Below are positions 26,426 to 34,303 of a stretch of 64,000 bases of DNA, one piece after another. The DNA lies in contig NZ_JANUGY010000008.1 in assembly GCF_024756235.1 (NCBI RefSeq), positions 186,001 through 250,000 of the forward strand, read 5' to 3'. Source of the DNA: Massilia kyonggiensis. GTDB taxonomy: Bacteria > Pseudomonadota > Gammaproteobacteria > Burkholderiales > Burkholderiaceae_D. The notes under the pieces were generated by a model that did not search any database, was not told where the DNA came from, and was given only the letters and a program-made list of their open reading frames with translations. Both the position numbers and the translations under genes were made by a program. Each line of letters begins with the position of its first letter. The first letter of the stretch is position 1.

Positions 26426-27417
26426 CTAGTTCTCCCATGAATGAACTGCTGATGACGTTCTGCACGCGGCCTTTTCACATCCTTTGCGTAAACGTGTACG
26501 ACATGTTCCATCGAGACACATTTTGCATGCAGGCGTCTTTCGACACGTTCCCAATATTCACCTTCTTCGTATATGAAGCGTTCGATGATCGCAGTCGCAA
26601 TTATCGGGAAGACCTGCTCGAGTTTTTCACAAAGCTTTGTTATCGTGTACTCAAGCATGTGATTTCCCCCACCCATCTCCCGTTGACATTGCAGGAAATA
26701 GCTGTCAAATTCAGGAATTCCAGAGATCTCACAGCGGTCGTCTTGAGTATGAAGAGACTCAAGTAATTCATACGTATCTTGGTAAATCTCCGCAATTCGC
26801 GACTCTTTCTCTTCGTCATCAACTTCCATGTGGCCGTCGCGTCCCTGAACGTTCAGCAAAAAATCTGCCTTCGCCGTAAATCCGGAGAGAAAACTCTCTG
26901 CGCGGCTCACAAATTTGTTGAGATGCAGCTCGCGTTGGAATTGGTGTGCAAAAATATCTTCTGAACCTACATTCGTCAAGTAATGCGATTTTTGCAGACC
27001 GACAGTTACAGTCTTCTGAATAAAAAGATCGCCATAATTGCGACGCAACTCCGGACCTAAGGCCGCAAAGTAGACCTCCTCATTAGACAGGTCTACGTCG
27101 AACAGGAAGACCGGAAGCCCTTGATTTCTTTGAACGCCTAGCCAGTAGTTCGCGGACGCCACGCCCAATTGAGTGGATCTCGCCTGGCCCGAAGAGTTCC
27201 AGGTTATGGTTTCTCGTGATTTCAGCTGGAATTTAAAAAACAAGGCTTGCGACTGATTGTCTGCATGAAGCTCGACCTCACCATCAATTCCCAAATCGCG
27301 CTTTTCCAACGGGCGCACAATCCAGTTCTCGGGCCTTTTATACTGCAAAATATCGAGGCTTCGATCCTCCATCTGCAAGGTTTTAGAATACTTTGGACCT
27401 GGTAGCTCGTCATTCAT
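26422..27417 (-). CDS. DUF4365 domain protein (predicted PD-(D/E)XK fold)
   Basis: 331 residues. N-terminal domain (~15-160) shows the DUF4365 layout: ENWIVRPLEKRDLGIDGEVEL followed by FFKFQLKS, i.e. the D...E...QxK of a nuclease-like fold, then an NYWLGVQ block. The C-terminal half is helical and acidic. DUF4365 proteins are frequent in defence islands, where they probably bind or cut nucleic acid. ATG 27417 preferred over an upstream frame to 27486. The IS element lies 140 bases upstream. Confidence 0.7.
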   Translation of the reverse strand: MNDELPGPKYSKTLQMEDRSLDILQYKRPENWIVRPLEKRDLGIDGEVELHADNQSQALFFKFQLKSRETITWNSSGQARSTQLGVASANYWLGVQRNQGLPVFLFDVDLSNEEVYFAALGPELRRNYGDLFIQKTVTVGLQKSHYLTNVGSEDIFAHQFQRELHLNKFVSRAESFLSGFTAKADFLLNVQGRDGHMEVDDEEKESRIAEIYQDTYELLESLHTQDDRCEISGIPEFDSYFLQCQREMGGGNHMLEYTITKLCEKLEQVFPIIATAIIERFIYEEGEYWERVERRLHAKCVSMEHVVHVYAKDVKRPRAERHQQFIHGRTR

Positions 27418-27558
27418 GAACAGACTTGTAAGAGAAATGAATAGGTTAGTGTAAGCTGAAATCCTTCTTCTAAACAAGTAAAGCAAGGTAGCGGAGCAAG
27501 GCCGTTAGCGGGACGGTCACCTCTTCGCCGTGCGCAGCGTGAAAGCGTGAAAGATTTG

Positions 27559-28628
27559 GGCTGTGTTCGCGGTAGGTCGGTAACGCACTCGTTTAGCCGA
27601 GCTGAGCCGCAGCGCACAACAGATGAGCCGGCTTCGTGAGGCGGCCATCGTCGAGCACGCGCTGCCATCCCGAGTAATGGATCAGGTAGCGACTCGCCAC
27701 GCCGCGGAACCGCACCAGCCAGCTTTTGAAACGGCTGTGCCAGCTGTTCACGTTCTGCACATGGATTGCGCCACGCGCCCGCACGCCGGCTTTCACGTTC
27801 ACCGCTTCATGCGTGATGCCGGCCTGCTCGGCGTAGTGTCGATACACGATGGCGCCGTCGCTGATCAGTAGAACGTCGGCTGGCAGCACAGGCGTGAGGC
27901 ACTCATGCAATTGCGCTACCGTCACCTGACCACGCCCCGTATGGAAATCGAGTGTTCGGCCGCTGCGATCGCGCGCGACGAGCAGACAATCGTGCTCCCG
28001 ATTGATGCCCCGCCGCGTCGCCACGCCACCGCGTTTTCGCGGCGGCCGCGTCAGGTTGCGCGCCCCCTTCTGCGATTCGAGTCGGTACGTTTCATCGGCC
28101 TCGACGATGGCCGACAGCGTCGCCGGCCGCTCGCGCATGGCGCCGGGCACGAACCGGTGGCGCCATCGAAAGCTGGTCGTGCGATGCACGCCGACGACTC
28201 GCGCGGCATCGCGCACGGTGCGCGATTCGAGCACGCATTGCAGATACGGCAGCCAGAGCTCCTTCTTGCGCAGCCGGGCCAGTGGCGTACCGGTCAATGC
28301 ATTATGGCTGTGTCCGCAGGCGAGGCAGCGGAAACGCTGCAGTCCGCTCGCTTGGCCGCAGCGGTGCTTGCGGGCGCAGCCGCAGTGCGGACACGGCCGC
28401 CCCGCTGCGGCCTGCTCGATCAAGGCGATGCACTCGCCCGGATGCGCGATGCCGGCGAGCCACTCCCGTAGCCGGGCGAGGTCGTCCGCGGACAACTGCG
28501 CCGCTGCCAACATGGCGAACAATTCGTCGAACGTCAGGCTGCGCATCGTCACTCCTCATGAGTTAACTCGACGATGCGTCAGACCTCTGCAACGAATTTC
28601 AGTTCGCATAATTACCGCGAACACAGCC
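27559..28628 (-). mobile_element. IS1595-family insertion sequence, complete
   Basis: 1070 bp bounded by inverted repeats that share a perfect 16-bp core (GGCTGTGTTCGCGGTA) at both ends. The 8-bp sequence AAGATTTG is present immediately outside both ends (27551-27558 and 28629-28636), a perfect target-site duplication of the length made by this family. It carries one transposase gene. Removing it with one copy of the duplication restores a short minus-strand frame. Intact ends and duplication indicate a recent insertion. Confidence 0.93.
27593..28552 (-). CDS. IS1595-family transposase
   Basis: 319 residues. N-terminal zinc ribbon with CPHC (54-57) and CLAC (76-79), then a helix-turn-helix-like region (DAARVVGVHRTTSFRWRHRF) and the ISXO2-type DDE domain: VEADETY (first Asp), LLISDGA (second) and the VNSWHSRFKSWL segment with the Asn that replaces or precedes the third acidic residue in this family. 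Full length. High GC unlike its surroundings, consistent with a recent arrival. Confidence 0.93.
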   Translation of the reverse strand: MTMRSLTFDELFAMLAAAQLSADDLARLREWLAGIAHPGECIALIEQAAAGRPCPHCGCARKHRCGQASGLQRFRCLACGHSHNALTGTPLARLRKKELWLPYLQCVLESRTVRDAARVVGVHRTTSFRWRHRFVPGAMRERPATLSAIVEADETYRLESQKGARNLTRPPRKRGGVATRRGINREHDCLLVARDRSGRTLDFHTGRGQVTVAQLHECLTPVLPADVLLISDGAIVYRHYAEQAGITHEAVNVKAGVRARGAIHVQNVNSWHSRFKSWLVRFRGVASRYLIHYSGWQRVLDDGRLTKPAHLLCAAAQLG

Positions 28629-28720
28629 AAGATTTGCCGCCGGAGCAGCCGATGGTATCCGGCCTTGTCGAATTTTATGTTCGCTGTGCTTGCCGGGGCC
28701 ACGTCGTTTTCGGGCCGCCT

Positions 28721-28900
28721 TTAGTCATCTGCCGCTTCAATATAGGCATCAGCGTCACCGTCCTCCCAACCACGCTCCCACTCCGTCCGCTTCCAGGCCT
28801 CCTCGGCTGTCGGAGGATAACGGGACGCGTTGGGTGCGTTGGACACATAGGCCGCCTCATACCCTTCGTTATAGTAGATCGATTCGTTCGAAATATTCAT
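28721..28900 (-). CDS. 59-residue acidic protein
   Basis: Too short for a default ORF cut-off but convincing: AAGGAACGGAAAACCAC before ATG 28900, composition rich in Tyr, Trp, Glu and Asp (NESIYYNEGYEAAYVSN..., ending DADAYIEAADD). Resembles small proteins of unknown role found in accessory regions. The IS element sits 92 bases downstream. Confidence 0.6.
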   Translation of the reverse strand: MNISNESIYYNEGYEAAYVSNAPNASRYPPTAEEAWKRTEWERGWEDGDADAYIEAADD

Positions 28901-28915
28901 GTGGTTTTCCGTTCC

Positions 28916-29005
28916 TTAGCGCCAGTTATTCATCCATGTGTTCGGCGCAGACCGTCGGCCGACCATGCGTAGAATCTGCAACAGGTTTGCCAAACAAGGC
29001 GACAT
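28916..29005 (-). CDS. Possible 29-residue peptide
   Basis: ATG 29005 to TAA 28916 (MSPCLANLLQILRMVGRRSA...). Its stop is followed by the usual GGAACGGAAAA junction before the next gene, which is the main argument for it. No ribosome site is visible; it may be the tail of a lost gene. Confidence 0.25.
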   Translation of the reverse strand: MSPCLANLLQILRMVGRRSAPNTWMNNWR

Positions 29006-29036
29006 AGAGCGCCGGTATGTCAGCGATCTCGCGAAA

Positions 29037-29513
29037 CTACGACATCCGGACAACGCGCAGGTTCGGTCGCTCCTGCTTCGCCCCGTCCTTGTTGCCCTTC
29101 GTGTGCCTGGCGACCTTGAATGTATCGAGCGGCGGCAGCGGAAGGCCTGGCTCTGCTCCGAAAAATAGGAACGGACCGAGCGTCATCGTTGCCCGATCAA
29201 AGCGTGTCCATACCACGCACCCGGATGGCTTCGCGGCCGGACCAAGGTGCACGTTCTGAGCCGGCGTTCTGGCAGTGTGTGATAAGGACTTCAACTGCAG
29301 ATCACGTGTCACGCCATTAGCCTCCAGCACCACGTCATGCCCGAGCGGTCGATCGAAGGCTGCGATACCTCCAGCGTCGCACCTGCATGCAGCCACGAGT
29401 ACTTCAGCAAATCTCCGATTAGCAAGTGCTCAAGCAGGCGTTCGCGGTACACAGATTGATGCGTGTCAAGTGTGGAGGTCGATATGCATCGCCGGCTGGC
29501 TAAAGTCGTTCAC
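29037..29513 (-). pseudogene. Frameshifted nuclease-fold (restriction-endonuclease-like) protein
   Basis: A GTG at 29513 starts MNDFSQPAMHIDL; the protein-like frame then moves +1 (DTHQSVYRERLLEHLLIGDLLK...) and moves back near 29340 to HDVVLEANGVTRDLQLKSLS... ending RPNLRVVRMS. The two shifts compensate, so total length stays a multiple of three. The D...LEANG...LQLKS pattern with KPSGCVVW and LGPFLFFGAEPG matches a recurrent uncharacterised family with a PD-(D/E)XK-like core. Only the last 119 residues are in one open frame. Confidence 0.55.
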
Positions 29514-29527
29514 TGCAATTTTTCGTC

Positions 29528-29584
29528 CTAGAAACCGGCGGCGCGCATTACAGCGGTTTCGGCAAATTCGCCCGGCTCTAGTTC
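29528..29584 (-). pseudogene. Remnant: C-terminal 18 codons of a cassette like 24161-24352
   Basis: Reads ELEPGEFAETAVMRAAGF-stop, against EVAPGRFAETAALRAAGF-stop in the intact gene at 24161. Immediately after the TAG comes GACGAAAAATTG, a decayed junction motif, then the next (frameshifted) gene. Upstream of the remnant the frame loses coding character, up to the Sel1 protein stop at 29743. Confidence 0.55.
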
Positions 29585-29742
29585 CCGGCCGGGCTGCGCT
29601 CGGCCCCCGCAGCAACGGCCCCAGGCGCACCATTTACTGCCATCAGCGGTGGGACCCCGTACCCGTTGCCGCGCCCTAGCCTAGTGTCAAGGCCTCGATC
29701 CACGCACCACGCCGCGTCTGCGGTCGCGCTCTTTCAATTCGT

Positions 29743-30552
29743 TCAGTCACAGTTCTTGAACTTGCGCGCCTGGCAATCGCGGGACATCTTTTGTGCGCTC
29801 GCCACCTGTTGGGGCGACATCGCTTTCGCCAGGTCATCGCGCAGCTCGACACCCGGCTTGCTGCCGGTGGCGGCGGCGAGATTGGCCCACATGTGGGCGC
29901 GGACCAGGTCCCTCGATGTGGCGCGTCCCAGTGCATACATGTACCCGAGGAACACCTGAGCCGGGGCGTTTCCTTGCGCCGCCGCCGCCCGATACCACTT
30001 GAGCGCCTCGGCGTAATCCTGCAACACCGATTTTCCTTGCGAATACATGTTGCCGAGCTCGACCTGAGACGCCACATCGCCCTGCGCGGCGGCCAGCCGG
30101 TACCATTTGACCGCCTCCGCCGCATCGTGCGCGTCGCCACTGCTGTCGGAATAGATCGTCGCGAGCACGTGCTGTGCCTTCGCATTTCCCTTCGTCGCGG
30201 CTAGGCGCGACCACTTGATACCCTCTGCCACATCCTTCCGGACGCCGATTCCAAACGTATACATCCACCCCACGGGTTGCTGGGCATGGACGTTGCCCTG
30301 CCAAGCCGCCAGGCGGTACCATTTCGCCGATTCAGAGAAATCCAACTCGACGCCTTGCCCGAACTGATAGATCTGGCCGAGCGCATCTTGCGCATCCGGA
30401 TTGCCTTGAGTGGCAAGCTGGTTCAGTATCGATATCCCCTGTTTATAATCACCCCGCCTATATGCCTCCTTCGCATCGTCAAAAGTGGTTGCGCACACGA
30501 GACCAGCGTTCATCAACAGCGAGAACGCCGTCATCAGTATTATCTTCTTCAT
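29743..30552 (-). CDS. Sel1-repeat (TPR-like) secreted protein
   Basis: 269 residues. N-terminal Sec signal (MKKIILMTAFSLLMNAGLVCA). At least five Sel1-like repeats of ~36 residues, each with the A..LG..Y..G.GV..D...A.KWYR.AA.QG.. pattern. Such solenoids bind other proteins, often in the periplasm or in secretion and immunity systems. The GC is closer to the chromosome than most of the array. Follows a soluble protein gene. Confidence 0.85.
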   Translation of the reverse strand: MKKIILMTAFSLLMNAGLVCATTFDDAKEAYRRGDYKQGISILNQLATQGNPDAQDALGQIYQFGQGVELDFSESAKWYRLAAWQGNVHAQQPVGWMYTFGIGVRKDVAEGIKWSRLAATKGNAKAQHVLATIYSDSSGDAHDAAEAVKWYRLAAAQGDVASQVELGNMYSQGKSVLQDYAEALKWYRAAAAQGNAPAQVFLGYMYALGRATSRDLVRAHMWANLAAATGSKPGVELRDDLAKAMSPQQVASAQKMSRDCQARKFKNCD

Positions 30553-30629
30553 CTACGAACTTTCAATTGGCTTTTTCTCAATTTCGCGGACGCGAAGACC
30601 GCGCCACGGTTTTCCGTCCTCTTTGAGTC

Positions 30630-31169
30630 TTACGCTGCGCCAAAGAGCGCAGTTGCAAAAATCCACTTGATAAGATCGACCCGTGCACTCCATGGCTTCC
30701 CCCCTTCGCCCTGGCCTTTGCCAGTGATTTCTAGGTATGGGACACGGTACTCTTTATCATCTACAACGTTATTTTTTCTGTATGCTTCAGCGTACAGTGG
30801 ATGCTCCACAGTGACCTCAAAGGTCAGCTGTACTGTCGTGTTGTGGATGATCTTATTGCACGCCTCGCGAGGACTCAGAGGTTCACTTTGGCCGTTTTTC
30901 GTGAGCGTTCCGACACCGTTTGGGTTTTGCTCAAAATGCGTTTTCAATCCGCCTCTGCCATCGTCGTTGGCGCGCGCGAGCGCAGCCAGGCTCATGATAT
31001 TTCTGTTCAGTTCAGGATCACCTACAGCTAGCAACGTTTCGACTGCATCGTTGCATCCTGGGTAATACGCCAGTTTTTCGATCTCATGCATCGAGAGCAG
31101 TTGAGACAGAAGGATATAGGCGTGATGTTGAAGAGTTTCCTCATGTATGTACAATGCTTGATGGAACAT
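30630..31169 (-). CDS. Uncharacterised soluble protein
   Basis: 179 residues. ATG 31169 directly follows CTCGGAAAAAC. Contains EACNKIIHNTTVQLTFEV and a C-terminal WSARVDLIKWIFATALFG segment, a combination I associate with a scattered family of unknown function in proteobacterial accessory regions. The C-terminal hydrophobic stretch is too short to be sure of membrane insertion. Confidence 0.65.
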   Translation of the reverse strand: MFHQALYIHEETLQHHAYILLSQLLSMHEIEKLAYYPGCNDAVETLLAVGDPELNRNIMSLAALARANDDGRGGLKTHFEQNPNGVGTLTKNGQSEPLSPREACNKIIHNTTVQLTFEVTVEHPLYAEAYRKNNVVDDKEYRVPYLEITGKGQGEGGKPWSARVDLIKWIFATALFGAA

Positions 31170-31182
31170 GTTTTTCCGAGGC

Positions 31183-31764
31183 CTAAGTTTCCGGGCAAGC
31201 GAAGTTCTCGCCGGCACCGGTAGCGATTAATCCAAACGCGTCACTCACCTTGACAGACCGCATTTCTCGAGGCGCAAAAAAGTCGTTGAGTTGGCGAACA
31301 TAGTACTGGGCGTCAAAATTGACGGTGCACCCCTTTGTTTTCATTCCCGAGATAACTCGCGACATAATTCCCAACTTGTCCTCGGTAGATTTCCTTACCC
31401 AATCGTTGCCGGATTCTGTAGAAGTTGTAGGCATAGGCGTAGTTGGCCCTGTAATACCTTCAGGCTCAATACGCCTGGCTTCACCAGACTTTGCTAATCC
31501 AATGCCCGATGCTTCTAGATTAGTCGAACTTGTTGATGCCTCCGTCGAGGGCGAATTATGTGAATTATTCCTGTAATTAATAAATAATGAATAAATTACT
31601 GAAATTACAACTGTGGCGCCGATGATTTTTGCATTTTCGATCCGACCACGTATGGTTGCGCTTGGGTGCTTTAAGCACATAAATGATGCGAACAAAAAAA
31701 CAATAATCGTAATAATGAACACCGCATGAATTATAAATATGAATAATCCCACAATTCTTCCCAA
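31183..31764 (-). CDS. Two-helix membrane protein
   Basis: 193 residues from a TTG start (no good ATG nearby). Two N-terminal membrane helices (~4-28 and ~46-62), then a Ser/Thr-rich linker and a polar domain with two Cys. Very AT-rich DNA (Ile/Asn/Phe codons). A CGGAAAA motif lies 37 bases upstream of the start in a 113-base gap holding no gene. Unrecognised; topology resembles small inner-membrane immunity proteins (speculative). Confidence 0.6.
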   Translation of the reverse strand: MGRIVGLFIFIIHAVFIITIIVFLFASFMCLKHPSATIRGRIENAKIIGATVVISVIYSLFINYRNNSHNSPSTEASTSSTNLEASGIGLAKSGEARRIEPEGITGPTTPMPTTSTESGNDWVRKSTEDKLGIMSRVISGMKTKGCTVNFDAQYYVRQLNDFFAPREMRSVKVSDAFGLIATGAGENFACPET

Positions 31765-31877
31765 TTAGCCCAAATATTTTATTGTAAGTTTAGACTTGGC
31801 TTTTCCGTTGTGTTTAGATTTTAGGACCAATGAAGCGGACTCGACGCCAAGCTAACACGTGCGGCGGGAGTAAGTTA

Positions 31878-32567
31878 TCAGCGCAGCATTGTTTTGCAAG
31901 CTGCGACGATTTCGTCCCTCGACACTGGCGCAGTCGCTTTCGGGTCTGCGGTCGCTGCGGCAACGCAGTCGGACAATTCGCTGTTCGCCGCAGCCCTGGC
32001 GTGCTGCAGGGCCTCACCTTTCGCGACATCGTTCGCGTAGGCAGTGCCCAGCTGATTCCAAACATCTAACGGGAAGTACTCCTTGGCATCGCGGTCGATC
32101 TGCTGCAGTGGCCGAAAGACGGCATGAATTGCCGCCAGGTCAGCTGGGGTGTACTTTACGTTCAGGGTGTCCCTGCAAAACTCGATAGCACGCTCTAATT
32201 TCTCCGGCGCGACTTCAGCGTCGTGGAAGACCGAGTAATACTGCGTAAGCGCACTGCTAGTCGCCGGCTCTGTCAGCTTCGCTTTGCGATTCATCAGATA
32301 TTCCATAGGTATCGCGTACACCATATAGTTTTGTGCGCTTTGCTGAAAGGCTCTTACCGTGCATGTCGAGCCGGATTCCCGCCACGTGCGGATCAGATCA
32401 AAAACACGATCTTCGAGTTCGTGGGCTTTGACTTTGTTCTCTGCGAACACAGCTTCGCGATATTGGGCCGTCACTCGGGATATTTCTCTGTCCGCCTCTT
32501 CGTTCGACTCGATGTCGCGTGAACAACCTGCCAAGAGGACGACGAAGAAAAGTATGACTTTACGCAT
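31878..32567 (-). CDS. Lipoprotein with helical domain
   Basis: 229 residues. Lipoprotein signal MRKVILFFVVLLAGCSRD with Cys15; the +2 Ser favours outer-membrane sorting. The rest is helical and charged with three Cys. ATG follows CTAGGAAAAATACG. Not recognised. Confidence 0.7.
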   Translation of the reverse strand: MRKVILFFVVLLAGCSRDIESNEEADREISRVTAQYREAVFAENKVKAHELEDRVFDLIRTWRESGSTCTVRAFQQSAQNYMVYAIPMEYLMNRKAKLTEPATSSALTQYYSVFHDAEVAPEKLERAIEFCRDTLNVKYTPADLAAIHAVFRPLQQIDRDAKEYFPLDVWNQLGTAYANDVAKGEALQHARAAANSELSDCVAAATADPKATAPVSRDEIVAACKTMLR

Positions 32568-32594
32568 CGTATTTTTCCTAGGGGATTGGCTAAC

Positions 32595-33053
32595 TTACGA
32601 AACCAGTTTGAGGACGCCCTTAGCAATGAATGGCCCGAATCCGTTAATCAACGTGCCAACAATTACAAGAATAAGCTCATGAATTTTGAAAGCCCTTCTG
32701 CGCTTATCGATGAGTTCGGCAATGATACCGGCGCTATCCTTTAACACTGTTTCAAGAACTTCATTGACCTCTTCATCGCTTGGCGCAGTTCCTTTTGAGC
32801 TTGTCATCATTTCCTTAATCGACAATCGTTCAGATTCGCGCCGGCTGTTGATGAAATTAATTGTCTTGGTGTGCAGCGCGTCAATCTTCCGCGACGATGC
32901 CAACAGAACTCCGCATACGACTGTTACAGCCCCGGCGCTTGCGATTGCGTCAGCAATGCCTTTCCCCGCGAACCAAGCGCCCATCAAGAGAGATGCGGCG
33001 CTGACGAAGTATGCGAGGGGCTCCTGCCAAGTCAATTTATAAAAACGACCCAT
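32595..33053 (-). CDS. Small integral membrane protein
   Basis: 152 residues. Hydrophobic segments at ~12-30, ~33-53 and ~125-148 flank a polar helical loop with RKIDALHTKTINFINSRRE. The ATG overlaps the 3' end of the HNH gene by 17 bases and follows ACGGAAAAGTAC. Function unknown. Confidence 0.65.
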   Translation of the reverse strand: MGRFYKLTWQEPLAYFVSAASLLMGAWFAGKGIADAIASAGAVTVVCGVLLASSRKIDALHTKTINFINSRRESERLSIKEMMTSSKGTAPSDEEVNEVLETVLKDSAGIIAELIDKRRRAFKIHELILVIVGTLINGFGPFIAKGVLKLVS

Positions 33054-33444
33054 GTACTTTTCCGTTGGGTTGAGCCTGCAGACGCCGGATCGCGACCGCC
33101 GCTAGGGATTGTTCTGTAATGCCCCTGTTTTTGCAATATTCCGATACTAGCCAATCTCGCAGTGGTCGATCCCTCTTGCTAGCATTACAGCGTACGCAAC
33201 AGAGTGCGATGTTGTCGATATCGACCAGATTCAGATCATTGACAATATGTTCCCACGAGGGGCAGGTTGCCCGATCTGTGTATGGCTCAGCAAAGACGTG
33301 TCGGCAATAGATACATTGGAAGTCGCGTGCGATTACTTGAAATGCTATGTCTCTTGGGATCTTCCACTTGGTGGAAGTTCGAATTAAAAGTGAGTGACCC
33401 TCTGTTAACCCGACTATTGGCTCATCATTCTTGTTTATTGCCAT
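33037..33444 (-). CDS. HNH endonuclease
   Basis: 135 residues. Core CIYC (44-47), WEHIVND with His66, and LCCVRCNASK (81-90) give the treble-clef HNH fold with paired zinc cysteines. Small stand-alone HNH nucleases of this kind occur in phage, restriction and toxin contexts. It lies between a 118-residue protein with restriction-enzyme-like features and a small membrane protein. Confidence 0.8.
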   Translation of the reverse strand: MAINKNDEPIVGLTEGHSLLIRTSTKWKIPRDIAFQVIARDFQCIYCRHVFAEPYTDRATCPSWEHIVNDLNLVDIDNIALCCVRCNASKRDRPLRDWLVSEYCKNRGITEQSLAAVAIRRLQAQPNGKVHGSFL

Positions 33445-33460
33445 AATCGTCTTTCCTGGG

Positions 33461-33817
33461 CTACTTACTATGTTTTGCCAGGATAGTTTGGAGGCCTGGT
33501 ACCGCTACACCTGTTGAGTGGCGGTAGTCGATATGGGCAGATAACGCCGCCAGAGCTTTTTGCAGTCCTTGATTGCCGTACTCATCTCGTATCCGGCCGA
33601 GGAAGTAATCCGTCGCGTCCAGCGTCAACGCTCTCCGGTAGCGCTCCCCGTTGAGCATGTGCCGCAGTGAGCGAATAGTCATGTTCGCCGAGTTAGCGTT
33701 GAATCCATGAGCACGCACGAGATCATCTCTACCTTGCGTCAAGGTGATATCTCCACGATCCACCCGTTGCGTAACCTGAAAGATCTCTTCCAAAATGTCT
33801 TGACTAAGTTCCATCAC
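33461..33817 (-). CDS. Uncharacterised protein, restriction-associated N-domain-like
   Basis: 118 residues. The segment RDDLVRAHGFNANSANMTIRS...YRRALTLDATDYFLGRI...GLQKALAAL resembles the N-terminal recognition/oligomerisation region found in front of some HNH or McrA-type endonucleases. Here the HNH domain follows as a separate gene 16 bases downstream, so the two may act together (inference). Confidence 0.6.
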   Translation of the reverse strand: MMELSQDILEEIFQVTQRVDRGDITLTQGRDDLVRAHGFNANSANMTIRSLRHMLNGERYRRALTLDATDYFLGRIRDEYGNQGLQKALAALSAHIDYRHSTGVAVPGLQTILAKHSK

Positions 33818-33866
33818 ACTCTTCCCTAGTATTAGTTTTATCTACTTTAAGTGCAGTTTTCCTTAG

Positions 33867-34031
33867 CTACCGCTTCGTACCAGCATCGTTGCGTTTTGCG
33901 CGCCCCTGACCGTTTGTGTTCCGAGCGCGGACCTTGCCACGAGTTGGACCAGTTTTTACGCGTGGTCCACCTTCGCGCTTCGTTGCACCGCTATCGGCCT
34001 TCTTAGTCTTAAAGAGATCAAACAGTCCCAT
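33867..34031 (-). CDS. 54-residue basic protein, first gene of array
   Basis: ATG 34031 with AAAGGGAATGCG upstream. MGLFDLFK amphipathic start, then a strongly basic, Gly/Arg/Lys/Thr-rich disordered tail. A longer frame begins MSTESANTAL at an upstream ATG; this resembles the MSTEKAQQ peptide encoded at the hairpin junction near 23171. Confidence 0.5.
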   Translation of the reverse strand: MGLFDLFKTKKADSGATKREGGPRVKTGPTRGKVRARNTNGQGRAKRNDAGTKR

Positions 34032-34191
34032 CGCATTCCCTTTGTTCGTTAGCGCCGTGTTGGCACTTTCAGTACTCATGCCCATCGTGCGGTCCGTGCG
34101 CGCTGCTGTGAGCGGATTTCCTGACTCATTGGCCCACGTTCCTATTCGGATTCGCCCAAGCTATGCGCAACAAAGATTTCGTTTTTGCAAT

Positions 34192-34221
34192 TTTATATCC
34201 CATCAATACCCTAGTCTACAA
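34192..34221 (-). promoter_or_regulatory. Candidate sigma70 promoter for the array
   Basis: On the minus strand TTGTAG and TATAAA are separated by 18 bases, in the AT-rich gap between the recombinase remnant and the first array gene. Position and AT content fit a promoter reading into the array; sequence match to consensus is only moderate. Confidence 0.35.
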
Positions 34222-34303
34222 AACTTGACAGAATTCACTCTAAAATTTGTAGCGAAGCGAGCGGCTGCTCGCTGCATCCCTTATGTTGTAGTCGCCGATC
34301 ACG

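Larger units (their letters stand above)
18387..34031 (-). other. Accessory array of short co-oriented genes (cassette-like island)
   Basis: About 30 short reading frames all on the minus strand, packed with 0-60 base junctions, lower in GC than both flanks. Contents are lipoproteins, Sec-secreted and membrane proteins, tiny soluble proteins, an HNH nuclease and a DUF4365 protein; at least five are broken. A motif read as CGGAAAA on the minus strand recurs directly after stop codons (plus-strand TTTTCCG near 18671, 19117, 20986, 22301, 22812, 23166, 23916, 26131, 28905, 30610, 31173, 31801, 33058; GGAAAA variants near 21556, 24152, 24777, 25151, 32574). A broken tyrosine recombinase lies at the upstream end. 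Function as an immunity/defence gene store is inference. Confidence 0.6.

Noticed and set aside
18387..34031. Array as a classical integron
   Set aside because: No IntI-type integrase (the recombinase remnant lacks the extra integron domain and other domains) and no GTTRRRY/RYYYAAC core sites at the junctions. The hairpin elements are only attC-like in spirit.
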